Shown one piece after another: positions 12,285 through 26,100 of a DNA stretch of 64,000 bases. The notes below the pieces were generated by a model, which saw nothing but the letters and a program-made list of their open reading frames with translations, did no database searches and had not been told where the DNA came from. The stretch comes from Paragordius varius (Eukaryota > Nematomorpha). The stretch spans positions 6,820,001 through 6,884,000 of the forward strand of contig OZ176051.1 in NCBI GenBank assembly GCA_964247055.1, written 5' to 3'. Every line of letters starts with the position of its first letter. Position 1 is the first letter of the stretch. Made by a program: the position numbers and the translations under genes.

Positions 12285-13260
12285 TATTAGAAAATATCAT
12301 GGTGGATTTTACACTTAATATTTTAAGAAAGTTTTTGTGGTGATGCTTCTTTTCAAAAAAATCACAAATCATACTGCGTGCGGATTCGGGAGAAAAAATA
12401 TCCTGATGAAATTTTTTTTAATAGAAATTTATTTTGGCCCTTATAAGTCATCTAAAAAATTTATTTATCCTTTTGTTGTAAGTGCTCCATATGAGAAACT
12501 GGCAAAATTTGCTCACATCTTTTTAATTTTTTGTGAAAGTTTAATGCTTAATTCTAAAACTATATCAATAAACTACATATAAACAATTTTTTTTGAAGAT
12601 ATTAATATTTATAAGTGGGTTCCAAAAGTTCCGAAATTGTTTTATCTTCTAAAATGGATTATTTATAAAGGCGCAAAATGCCGAGATTGCATGATAAAAA
12701 ATTTTAAATGCTAAATTTTGGCATCAAAGAAAAATATTATTTCTAAAAATACATGATATTTAGATTTAATTTTTAGCAAAATTTAGTTGAAGCATATTTC
12801 AGTCCATTTTGACGAACAAAACGGTATAATACTTTAAGACTTCATTTCCTTTTCAATTTTTTGTCATAGTTTACTTTAGGGTATTTTTATAAATCAATTA
12901 TATTTATTATCAACTGTTTTGGGAATTATTTTAGTTAAAATTTAATTATTGTTCTCATGTATTAAATAAAATAACTTTCTTACACCGTTTTGTGACAAGC
13001 AAACACAAATGAACATAACAGCTAATATCAAAATAATACATTAAGTTTTGCTGGTATAATTTAGCCTGAAATCTTATTAAATTTACAGTTTCTCATTATA
13101 TAAATTTATTTTCTTCTTGTAATAGCGATTTTATAAGGTTTATAGAAAAAAATGGCGACAAACAAGTTTGAGATGATGATTTTAATTTTATATTTTTTAA
13201 TAGTTGTTTTTATAATGAAAAAGATTTCTGAATTCGGCTAAATAAATAACTTTTTCGTGT
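11340..13260 (+). repeat. Dispersed repeat family, unknown class: two full-length-like copies and one partial
   Basis: Copy A (about 11385-11800) and copy B (about 12840-13230) share an ordered series of blocks: CATTACCTTTTCA-like, GTTTTGGGA, TTGTGACTTCC/TTGTGACAAGC, TTGCTGGTA, TAGCCTGAAA, ATAGCGAT and TTTGAGATGA. A partial copy of the 3' part lies at about 11990-12150. A third full copy, inverted, is at about 59300-59720. No terminal repeats or coding capacity were recognised. The family could be a non-autonomous DNA element or a LINE/SINE tail. Confidence 0.6.
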
Positions 13261-13972
13261 ATAAAACTACCCGAAAATGTAATAGAGTTTTAATATATAA
13301 TAAAAGCACTTTTTCCATATTAATTGATTAGGCAAGTTATTTTATTAATTCAAAGGTTCGTTTACTTTCATATTTTGGTGAAATTTTATAAAAAAAAATC
13401 ACTAAAATTAACATAAATTCGAGGACGAATATTTTGATCAAACCTTTGCCAAAAATAAATTTTTGATTAGTATTTTTAAAAATTTTCAGTCAATATCTAA
13501 AATGTATTTTAAAAATTTTATCGTATTGCCATTTTCGCGTTTATTTAGAACTAGCTCATTTTGGAAGATCAAATTTAGGTTCAGCCTTGTCTAGAAATTA
13601 ATTTTGAAAATAACGTTTTGCTTTTTATATGTTGTTTAATAACTATTTTGGTAATATATTTGGGATGAAACATTTTATTTTAAAAAAATGTCCCCAAATT
13701 TTGCCACTATGGAGAACTTACGACAAAATTGTAAATATCTTTCTTAAATCTATAAAAGACAAAATTAAAAGCACCATAATCATGATTATATATAAAATAT
13801 ATGTTTTATCTGGATTAATTTTCTAAACTCTGTGTTTTTTGATGAAAATCTAAAACTTTGTATTACACATGTTTATTGGCAAGGTCATAAAGTACACATG
13901 GCAATTAAACGCCTGTGCTTTTCAAAAAATCGTCTGCTTTTATTATATATGGTAATAATTTAAACCTCTATA

Positions 13973-15974
13973 ATGGAATTTTTCAAAACGTTGGTTTATA
14001 ATGAACCCATTGATAATATACATACTTCAGCCGTTTCGAATTGGAGAATTACAAACAGGGTTAAAACATTAAATGGTCTTCTTGTTCTCTGCTTAGATAT
14101 TGGATTAAAACCACTAACTCCCGCTAAGATTAACACGGCGGCAACAATGGAGGGTTGGATTGATCCTATATCTCTTTGTCCATCAGATGCCCTCAAGCAA
14201 ATTGCCAATAATCTGATTGAACAATATAATCAGTGGCAACCTAAAGCCCGATATAAGCATTTATTGGATCCATGTATAGATACAATGAAAAGGTTACTAC
14301 AAGCTTTACGCAAAAATGCCAAAGATGAAAGAATTCTTTTTCATTATAATGGCCATGGCGTACCAACACCGACGAATTATGGAGAAATTTGGTTTTTCGA
14401 TGAAACGCATACACATTACGTCCCTTATTCAGTGTCAGATTTAACGGATTGTATTGGAACACCACTCATTTACGTTTTTGAATGCACTAACAATGGTGTT
14501 ATAATGGATATCTTAAAACAGCACGGAGATAAATTAATTGGTATTTTATTGCTATTTAAACTTTTCTTTAATAACTTATATATCAAATATATTTAAACAT
14601 TATTTTCTTACTATTTATGGTTATCCCATTTTCCCTGTAAAAATACTTTATTATTATATATGGAATATTTACGCGCTTAAATTTTTTTTAAAGTGGTATT
14701 TCGGTTTTTGTAGGCATATTTAATTTTTATGTTAAAAATTTATTATGCAATTCATTTTTTATTATTTAATTTCTCAGATATTTTTTACCAAAATTAACTA
14801 TAATATGTCATTATTAATGTCTCCGAATTCGAAAAACCAACAAAAATCTATTACCACCTCCTTATGGTGTTGACCAGATCACTTTTAGTAAACTAATAGC
14901 AAAGACCATTTTCTACAAATCGAAGGCTTTTTCACAAACGCTGCGAATATAACTCCGCCTCAATGTGTTCGAAAGATATGATAAATTACAATTTTAAGGT
15001 CAAAACATTACAAAATTTTATTTAACATATTGTTGAGGTCTAAAATATACTCGTTTTTATAGCTTTAGGTGGATGTTCATCCTATGAGTCCCCATCAATT
15101 CATTCACGAATGCCAGCAGATATATTTACCTCTTGTTTAACGACACCACTCAGAATTGCAGTGAGATGGCACATCATTTCAAATACTACGGGTAAATTTT
15201 AATTTTTCTCAAAATTGTGAATACGATTATAAGGTTACTTAATTTTTGAAAGTAAATATGTGATTACAAGCTTTGCCATTATACGATACCCAAAATGTGT
15301 AAGATTGGTAAATTTAAATATTGCCAGATAGCATAACAGTAAAAATTATTATCATAGGCTAAGGTATTAATGATTCTCTTTGTTGTATGTGCTATCCTGT
15401 AATAATTATTTAAAAAGCTAGGATTTGATAAAATACGTTGCTAACGCTTCGTCAGGTGTACAAAGCTTTTAAGACTACATATTTTTTTATCGTCACTATT
15501 AGCTCTTGACAGACAGCAAATAATGTTTTAGGCAATTTATTAAAGTTCATAATAAGTAACAAATATCATGTTAAAAATGGTACATCTATTATTACATTTA
15601 GGCTTATTTGAAGATACCGAATCCGAGTACGATTTATATGACAAAATTCCGGGGTCTTTGAACGATCGAGAAACTCTGTTGGGCCAACTTAATTGGATTT
15701 TTACCGCCATATCAGACACTATTGCATGGAATGTTCTCCCCAAAGGTATACAATTTTCTTAAATTTAATTCCATATGTGATGCCTATTTATGTTTGCATA
15801 ACATTCTTTTTTCCGTAAAAAAATGGTAGAATTATTTCAAAGTCTTTATCGCCAAGATTTATTAGTGGCCAGCCTTTTTCGCAACTATCTTTTGGCCGAA
15901 CGAATATTAAGCTCGTATGGAATATATCCAACTTCGATTCCGGCACTTCCTTGCACCAAATATCACCCTTTATG
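13973..15974 (+). CDS. RPTOR: RPTOR exons 1-4: RNC (caspase-like) domain
   Basis: Exon 1 holds [39 protein letters not shown] and [13 protein letters not shown]. The histidine and ECTNNG (CSNAG in human) occupy the pseudo-caspase dyad positions. Exons 2-4 hold [50 protein letters not shown] and [18 protein letters not shown]. These are the most conserved parts of Raptor and fix the identity. The loop between the CTNNG turn and ADIFTSC is about 40 residues shorter than in human. Confidence 0.95.
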
Positions 15975-18900
15975 GTATTTGTAATCATATAAATATTTAT
16001 TTCCCTTTAAACATATTTTATTTCCTTAATTGAGCCATTTTAATTACTATTTTTTGGTTAGAATTTATTTATAGTAAAATGTATATTATTTATAAAGGAT
16101 GGGGTCATTATGACTTTTTCCTGATAAATAGTAATAATTTTTCCAACATCGACGGTCGCATTTTATGTGGCTGAATATAATTAAATGAGATGAAAAATTT
16201 TATTTTTAAAAACCTGTATCTATTTTTGAAATGTTTGTCATGATACATCTTGAATGATTGGATTTGGCCCATGTATTCGATTTTATAAATGTTGACTTAA
16301 ATATTTCGATTGTTAATTATATGTATATTTGGCACTTTATTATTTTAACTCAAATAAAAGTTTGATAATTTGTTTATATCTTATATAATTTAGGTTAGCT
16401 TGGGATCTAATATTGGACGAAATAATGCGCCTGCTAAAACAATATATATCCAAAGAAACGCAAATTCGTGAACAAATTTCTAAATACAAAGCTGCATCAT
16501 CCACCCAAGAGGAAGATCAACTATCATTAAACCGCGATTCATTTAACCCAAATAAAGTAGTTTTACACACAATCTCTATATATTTATGAAAAATATAAAT
16601 TATTTTATAAGGCAAATCATAGTGTACTGATATACTTTGTCGAATGCGACTTTTAATTGTAATATTCAAATAGACTCAGACATTTTACACATAAACGTGC
16701 TTTAGATTAATACATAAAACAAAGTTAGAGACAGACAAATTTTTATTTGGGAAACAATAAACATTGATTTACTTAGTAGAAAACATTTTAATTAAATTAT
16801 ATTAATTAAACGCGTGGGTATAAAGTAAACTAAATGTTTAATTTTTAACTTTTATTAAGAAAATGTAAAACCCAATTTCGCTTTATATGCATTATAAGTT
16901 AAATTTTTCAATAATGACTTTGAGTACTGCCATATTGATGATCCCTTCAGAACCTCATACACTAATACATCACAAAATAAACCAAACTTGATATACTTGG
17001 CAAAAAAATGTAATTATTTATGGTTAATAAATTTATTTTCTATCGTTAAGTTTAAAAAGTGTTTTTTTAGACAATTAATATATTAGAAGCTAAACCCAAA
17101 TTAACAAAAAAATAAAACGCTAGTTCTCAAAAGATGGTAGGTAAAAAACTTGCAACGCTATTAATATTTAACCTTTTTTAATTATATTATTTCTATCGCT
17201 ATAATTTGAAAATGTGTTTTCTAAGACGATCATATATCATAATTAACGCTAAAAAAATAAAACGATAGTTTTCAAAAGACGATAGATAAACGAAACTTTC
17301 CAAAAAATATTGATTGTTGACGTTCGTTAAATATTTTTATCGTTACTCACTATAGTTTTAAAATCTGACGATTAATATATCACAACCTGACCCTTGCCCA
17401 AAAATATATAATTAATTTACAAATACAATCAATTAAATATTCTATGTTTATCGTTACTCACTATAGTTTCATAATAATTTTTTTACTTAGACGATTCATA
17501 TATCAGAACCTAAACCTTTAATACCCACCAAAATTAAACCGTTAGTTTTAATGAACCCCTCTGTGTTGAGTGCCGCCGGTCTACAAAGCAGTACAAGTGG
17601 GAGCAGTGATAGCGGGACATTGAGTAGCCCTTCACCACCACCCTTAAATTCCGTTCCTGAAAATACCGATCAAGAAGAACACTTGGAAATTAAAGGTTTT
17701 TTTTTACAATAAACCTTTTTTTATCGAATAAGTGTAAGGAGAAGATATTTTGAAATGATTTGATAAAAACTTTTACGTGAATAAAAATATCTATTTTATA
17801 TCTGGATGTCAAGTGATCTTTAATCTATGAATGTATACTTTTCATATAATTTTAACATTTATAACTATACACATTACTTATAATATACATCATTTACATG
17901 TCGTTATATAATTGACTCTAAAATAAAAATCTTTACAAAAAATAATTTTTATTGATTAAGTCTGATGATGTTTGTTCTGAAACTAAAATTAGTATTTACA
18001 GCAAATATATGGAAAAATATGTTACTCCCAAATTAAAGCGAATAATTCACATATCGAATGTTATAATGATTTCCATTTTTAAAAGTATTTTTAGTTTTTA
18101 ATATTTCTGTTAGATGAATCAATGTACGAAGCAATACTTGGTGCCGTTGAGGAACATCCTACCTTAAAGCGGATTCGTGACGATATGACCAATGTTTGTC
18201 AACGTTTTTTCTTACAACACATTCAAAGGTTCGAAAACTTGTTGCAATTACAAACCAGGTTTTTTTTTCGTAAAAGTTATGCATACATATTTTTTAAATT
18301 TATAAAATCAAATATTGTTATATTCGTGAAAATAATTTACAATAAAAATTGCAATTATAATGTCAAAGCGTAAAATGAAAAGACGAATTTTTTACAAACA
18401 CAGTCTTATTCAAATTTTGTTTTTACTCTTTTATATAAAAATCATAATTATAAAGGTATAAAAATCTAAGTTAAAAAGTATGGTTGCTTAAAAGAAATAT
18501 CCAGCTTGTAGTTTTAACGTTTAATAATTTGAATCGGGTAAATTTACATATGAATGTAGCCGTAACGATATATCCATGTATCAATCAATCAAATTAACGA
18601 CAATTGATGTTAATGCTATATATGACCATGCCTTAATAAAAGATTTATCGGATTTATTACCCATCATGTTACAGGTTTAACTTTTTAAATCTTTAATTAA
18701 TAAATTTAAAAATTTAAATATTTTTTTCTAAGAAAAAACATACAATGTTATAGGTATTGTTGCGTCATCATCGTATTAAAGCCTTAAAATTGTTAGGGAG
18801 ATTCCTGGATTTAGGCCAATACCCTATCAATCAAGTACACTATATTTATAATATTTATAATTTATGTATTTTCACTGTTAAAACTGTATATAACTAAATT

Positions 18901-19373
18901 AAAAAATTTAATTACAATTTTTTTCTTTTTTTGTATAAATGCTTTATATTAATCAATTAACATGTTTATCATTCGGATTGCTACAAAGATATTTTCTGAA
19001 TGAGAATTACGAAATACTCAATTATTCTTATAATTTGTTTTATGACCACCAATTATAAATACAAAACTGTTAATTTACACAGGCCCTTTCTGTCGGTATA
19101 TTCCCTTACATGTTAAAATTGCTGCAAAGCCCTTCAAGAGAAATGAAACCATTACTAGTGTATGTTTGGGCCAAAATTTTGTCCGTTGATAATGTAGGTT
19201 CTTTCATTTTTTGCGCCATTTTAAACTGTAAAAATAGCGCTTTAAAGTTAAATTATTCTTTCATCCTCAATTATATTAATTCAAAAAATTACCTTTTTTG
19301 GTCATGTGAGTGACGATATAACCTTAACTTATTTTTTTAATACTTATTTTATATTATTATTGATTACCAAATT

Positions 19374-19429
<56 letters not shown>

Positions 19430-22400
19430 TTGTTTGTACAGAAATGTCAAGCGGATCTTATCAAAGAAAATGGTCACAAATATTTTATTAGTCTTTTGGC
19501 AGATAATTATATGCTGGTAATTATTTATTTTCACTGCATTTTTGTGATCAATAAGGTTTAATTTTTTTAAACCCTTTTTTATAGCCGGAACATCGAATCA
19601 CAGCTTTATTCTGTTTAACAGTACTAACGCATAATTTTGGTCCCGGACAGGTATGTATATAATTAATGTTCATTACTAAAAATAAGTTTTAAATTTTTTA
19701 ATTATAAAAACATTTTTAAATTATGCGAAAAAGTAGCTTTAGTGGTTTTATTTATTTACAACGCATGTCCATGTTTAATTTTTTAATAGCGATATGTACC
19801 GAGCGGGATATTTAAATGGTGTAGACACCAGATATGTTACTTTTCACATATATAAATAATTTTTCGGTTTAACAGCACTTATTTTTAATATTTAACTGTA
19901 AGCAATTATATAGCATTCATAATTTTTATTCGATATTAGGAGGCCTGTATCCAAGAAAACTTAATGAGCCTTTGTTTTGAATTACTAACCCTAACAGAAA
20001 TTGCTTATAACAGGTCTGGTGGGCTAACCAACACCATAACACTTATGCCAAATATTTTTAGTCCCACGGAACCACAAATATCCTCAACTAACTTAACTAC
20101 TGCTGCAAAAACTGAAATAAATATTGGTAAAATTTAAGGAATTTATTAGTTAAAGGCTCTATATATGGAAATTGGAAAATTATGTTAAAATAATCCATAC
20201 TTTGATAATCGTGTGTTTAGCGTTTTGAGATTAATCATTCAAGAAATAATTTTACAGCTTTAGATAAGCAAGTTATTGAAAAGACTACAAACATTATATA
20301 CCATTTATTATATTTATAAATGTATTTTTAATTATATTATCATTAATTTTATAAAATTAGTGCAAACCACATTTACCCTTGAACAAATTCGATATTTTCG
20401 TTTATGGCTCATATTGTGTTTGGGTTCACTTTGGTACCGTAATGATGAAGCCCGTTGGCGTGCTATAAGGGATAGCGGACCAGAAAAATTGTTACCACTT
20501 GTCAAGCAATCATGTGCTGTAAAAAATATATTTTTTAGATTATTTATAAAAAAATTTTGTAAATATATAATAACTTTGTCATAATTTATATAAAACTAAA
20601 TTATTTTACACAAGACATCTTTATATCATATTTTTGACAAAAAATGCATTTTATCTCTGTATATGCATAAGTTGTTATATTTTTGATTGATTATGTCGAA
20701 ATTATAGGAAAAACTTAAGACAAGTGGGAGTCTCATGACATTGTTTAAAGAAAAAAGTACCATAACGCAAAACAATCAACAGGTATATTTAAACCGAAAA
20801 TATTTTATAAAACATTTTTTATAGCCAATATTTTACGCTTTATTAACCATTTCAGAGCCCAAAAAGAAATTCCATACCACAACTCTCAAAACAATTTTTA
20901 GATATTCCACAAACGAGGGCCGCCACAGTTTTAGCTCTTGGTAAAATACAATTTTTTTGGTAAATTTAAATATTCCTTCGTCTAATATGACTTTAATTGT
21001 GTGATACATGTTCAATATCGACATAAATTTATGCAATATTCGATATTATTACACAACTATATTTTTCAAAATGATTGCACTAATTTTTATCATTGTTTTT
21101 GGCTTATTACAAAGACTTAAAAAAATAAGTTGTGTAAAAAGATATACATAAATTAGAAGCTTAAACATCCTCATAAAATCAGAAAAATGCCTGATAATCA
21201 TTAGTTTACAGTTGTTTAAATATAAAATTTTATTTTAAGAAGTTCCACTGTACATATTTATAATTAAACCTAAAAAATTAAACAATTCTTTTTATTTTTA
21301 TTATATTCATATATTTTTCATAATGGCATTGCGCACAAAAACGTGGTTATAGTAATTTATTATAACTTTCCAGGAAATTTAATATCAGCACCTAATATGC
21401 ACACAAGCGAACATTCTATGCGTGTAGATCATGCCCTGGCACGAGACCTATTTATAAGTGATGCACCCGTCGTTGGTAGTTTATTGAGTATGGGACAGAA
21501 TCAAAATAATTTATTGGATATGGATGCTAGTCAAATGGTTAAAGAGGTCTACATATATTATACTCGTCAATTCATTAAAATTGTAATCAAAAAAATAAAA
21601 CTAAACTGTTTTTTATTAAAAGTTTTTGCTTCCGAGTAATGCTACATTTTAAATATTATTATAATTAAGTAAATTTTGGTTTAAACCTTTCGAAAACTTC
21701 ATTCAGGTTCTATTTTGTAGATCAAAATTCAAGGTTTCTTTTGTTTCGGGATTATTATGTATGTCTAATAGGTAAAAATTGATCATTGTTGCATTAAATG
21801 TTTAATTTATAAGCGTTATATAGTAAGTATGATAATATTTAATATTTACATTTGGGTTTTATGTTAGACAACTTTTTTTAGTTTATTAAATTATATGCCA
21901 GATTTTTTGTTCCGAAAGTTTTTATTTTTTATGATAAGTTTTCTAATTTTTTAGCAATTGGTGCTAGCCATTCAAAACTTTGTAGAGTCATATCAAGATA
22001 ATTTTCTTGCTTTGGGTGAAAAGCTAAATTATGGCGAAGTTTTTAATAATTTGCCTTTATCAAACAAATCTTCCATTAGCAATGCAAATTCCACCACAGT
22101 TTCAAGCAACGTTAGTCGCAAAAATATGTTTGACGACAAAAATTATCAAACTGGTAACTATTTTTTTAATTTTTTTAACTTAATATCATAATAGGTTTTT
22201 AATTATATTATAAATTTAATTTTGGATTTAATAGTTTCTTAGAAACCCAATATATATTTGATATAATTATGCCATAGGTAATTTGAAAGAATAATGCGTA
22301 ATTGGCAATCCTGATAATATTATTTCAATAAATAGCAGTCATTTATATGATAATACCTTTAGTATTTAGGTAAATATAATTATATATTTTACATAACATA

Positions 22401-23132
22401 AATAATCTTATTATTATTATAATAAATCTAATTTTCGATGGTCGAATCATAATATAACCACCATTTCTATATGTATTTATTTTTGCGTTTAGAAAACCCA
22501 AAATCATCCACACTAAGCAAAGTTTTCTCCAAGTAATATAATTAATTTGTTTGTTCTATATTTGTTTTATTTAATCTATTTTTTGCTTCACAAATTATAT
22601 CCTTAAATGATTTTTTTAAGTTCAAGCATAGCCATAAATACTAATGTTCTGGTTGATTCTACATCTCCCAACCCTGCGTATATTAACAATCAATCAGGGC
22701 CCATTATACCATTAACCTTAAATAATAATATCTATTTTTCGGTGTGGAAAACTTTAGTCAAACTTGCCAATGAACCTTCGGAATCGGTTTCAGACAAAGC
22801 TCGTTACATAATCAATGAAATTAGGGGGAAAGTATGGAAATACGTTTTAATTTTATTTTACAAGTAAAAATTATATAAAGATCAAAAGCATTATTTTTTT
22901 ATATAAACTAATTATTACAGCTGTTTAAAATATTATCTAATTGTGCTACCAATATTTATCGATTATATATAAATTTGCATTTTGCTAATAGATTTTTCCA
23001 AATTTGAGTTTGGATTAAATATATATTTTATTTAAATAGTTTATCAAAGAAGCAAATAGACGAATATCCATCTCAAAAGAATCACTCCACAGTATTATCA
23101 TTTATTTTGTATTTCTCATTAAATATAATATT

Positions 23133-23166
<34 letters not shown>

Positions 23167-26100
23167 TTTACATTTCAAATTTAAATTCAACTTTAAAATT
23201 AAATTTAATTTATCCTTGAACAATTTGAAACTACCTTTAAAGAAGTCAAATTCACCCTAAAATAAATTAAGTACAATCGAAAATTAAAAATCACATATAT
23301 TATTTTAATATATTATAAAAACGAAATTTCAAAATTGACTTAATACTGTAAAAAATAAATTGCCATATAGCAGAGGTGTCAACAGAAATAACTTCGCGGG
23401 CGGTGTTTGTAATATATATATGGGCGATAAATAATTAATTAGATTTCAAACATAATACTGCAAAATGAAGGTGAATATAACAATTATTTCTTGTTCTTGC
23501 TATTTGGATAAATTTATTTAGAAAAAATTTATTAGGATTTTATGAGCCTGTTTTTACAAAATATGGGTTTTAAAATTTTCGCGGATCGCACATAACTTTT
23601 ATAAAGAAATATTTATATTAATAATGAGTCGTATTAGTATAAAATCACATTTTTTAAGGTGAGTTTGAATTGTTAAAAGGCAAATTGAAATTGTTTGAGA
23701 ATGAATTTGAATTGTTTAGGTGAATTTAAATCGTTCGGGGTGAATTTGAATATAAACGGTATACATTGGATTTTTCTTAATTATTTCGATTCCAGGATGA
23801 TCTTTTTAATGTATGAATAATTTATACTTTTTTGATTAAAATTTATTTAGTGTAATAACCTCCTGTCCTATATTTATAACTGAAGATAATATTATGGATA
23901 TATTTGAACAATAAGAAAATATTAAATAATATTGTTTAATTATTTTTGGCTTATTAAGGATTTTAAAATACCGGTTACGTGTAATTTTAAACGATTATAA
24001 TTTATAAATTGCTAGCGTAAATCTTGTGCTGCTACACAGCCCGAGGAAGTCCTTCGGACTTCTGGGGGGCTATTTGGAAATAGGGACAATAAAATGATCT
24101 ATATATGTAGATTATTTCAAAACATTATTCATACCTATGATCTCATAGGATTTTCAAAACGGTGCATTCATACTAATATATTATTTAATGGTGTAAAGGC
24201 CCAAATTGACGGCTAACGGAAAAAACGGCTATACTATAATTTTTACCTTTTTAGTGTAATATTTAAAGCCTTTATTTAACTCGTATGGCTTCTTAAGTTT
24301 TTTGAAAATTAGCTCCAAACCCACGCCATTTTTGTATGGCGTCTCAGTTTTAAACCGGTAGACCCCTACCCATAGGCCTATATGGAAATAGCGCTAAGTT
24401 AAATTTTTTGCCTTTATAGGGCAAATATTTGGAATCATCATTGAGACCATCATCTCATGGGTTATTCGAAAAAATACCTCAACACTAAATAATCGTTATA
24501 TGATGGCCTATTTTTAGGGCATAAAGGCCCCAAATTAACGGTTAATAAAAAAGACCTGACCTTATTACCTAGTTACGGGTACTATTTCGAACTTTAAATG
24601 AGCCCATATGGCATAAGTTTTAAATTAGTCCCAAAACGACGCAATTTCTATATAGTGGCACCGTTTTTGGCGGGTAGTTTCTTACCCAGAGGCAGGTATA
24701 AAAAAGCGTCGGGCAAAATTTTTGTTTTTATATGGGGAATATCTGGAATTATAATGTCCATATGTTTTAAAAATATTGCTTTAAAAACATAAAAATGTTT
24801 TATGGTAGCGAATTTTTCAGGGCGTGCAAAACTTTTCTTACGACTCATTGAAATAACCCCTTATACTAAAATATTTGTTTTTAAGGGGAATAAATATTTT
24901 AGGCCCTTATTGAACTCACAAAATATAAGTTTTCTGAAATTTGGCCCCAAAGGCATTATATATCGAAATAGTGACGTATTCGCGGGTAGCCCCCTACCCA
25001 GAGCCTATTTAACCGCTATATTTTTTATGGGTAATATTTCAGGCCCTTATAAAACTTATATCGCCTGATTTCTGAAAATTAACTCCTAAACAACGCAATT
25101 TTGATAAAGTGGCGCAGTTTAAACTGGTTCACTACCCTGAGGCCAATATAAAACAGACGTTCGATAATATGTTTTGCCTTTATATGGGAATACCTGGAAT
25201 CATCATTCATTCCATCTCTTAATAGTTTATGGAAGAATGGCTTCAAAACTAAATAATAGTTCAACGATAGCGCAGGGCGTAAAGGGCCTATTTAACCGCT
25301 AATTTAAAAAAACCTCTCGACTTAAATTTTTGCCTTGTTACAGGTAATATTTTAAGCATCTTTTGAACTCATATGCGTTTGATTAAAATTTTTGCCTTTT
25401 TACGGAGAATACCTGGAATCATGATTGATTTCATATGCTCTCATTAGTTTTTAGAAAAAATGCCTCAAAATATCATTCTATGGTGGCGCATTTTTTAGGG
25501 CGTGAAGGGCTTAAACGGCAAAACCGCGCGATCTAAATGTTTGCCTTGTTAAGGGTAATATTTTAAGCACGGATTGAACATGGCCTGATAGGTTAAATTT
25601 AGCCCCAAAGGCACGCCATTTCGATATGACGGGTCAGTTTTTAGCGGGTATCTCCTTACCCTGCAGCTATCATCAAAGAAACGCTTGACTAAAATTTTTG
25701 CCTTTTAACAGGGAATACCTGGAATCCTTATTGTTTTTTAAGGTCTCATACCCTGGGCGAAAAATAGATTCAAAAAATTATTTTTGTGGACCTATTTTTT
25801 TGAAAAAAGTGGCATTTTACGTAGGGATTGGGTAAAAAGCGGGCTTAAACTAAAAAAGCCCGACTATGTTTGGCGCAATCGAAAATAAGTAAAATCATAT
25901 TTAAAATCGAATGGTCCAACACGTTTTCGGGATATTGTCTCAAAGACACGATTTTTTTGGACTTTTTTTCAAAAAAACCCTTTTTTTACAAGGGGTGGGC
26001 CCGAACCGGGGGCCCAATTCAAAAAAGGGCGAAGCTATTGTCGGAGCAGTCATTAATGATTATATTTTTTATTTGGATTCGAATGGGTTTACCGGTTTTC

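Larger units (their letters stand above)
7838..13972. other. Intergenic region between PHGDH and RPTOR (repeat-rich)
   Basis: Apart from the MITEs and the dispersed repeat listed separately, I see only AT-rich sequence, a TA microsatellite at 12247-12282 and short chance frames. No tRNA or conserved coding block was recognised. Any RPTOR promoter must lie in the last part of this stretch, but no motif decides its position. Confidence 0.5.

Noticed and set aside
20258-20330. Possible extra RPTOR exon starting ALDKQVIEK
   Set aside because: It reaches a stop after about 20 codons with no usable donor; joining 20126 directly to 20361 keeps phase and homology.
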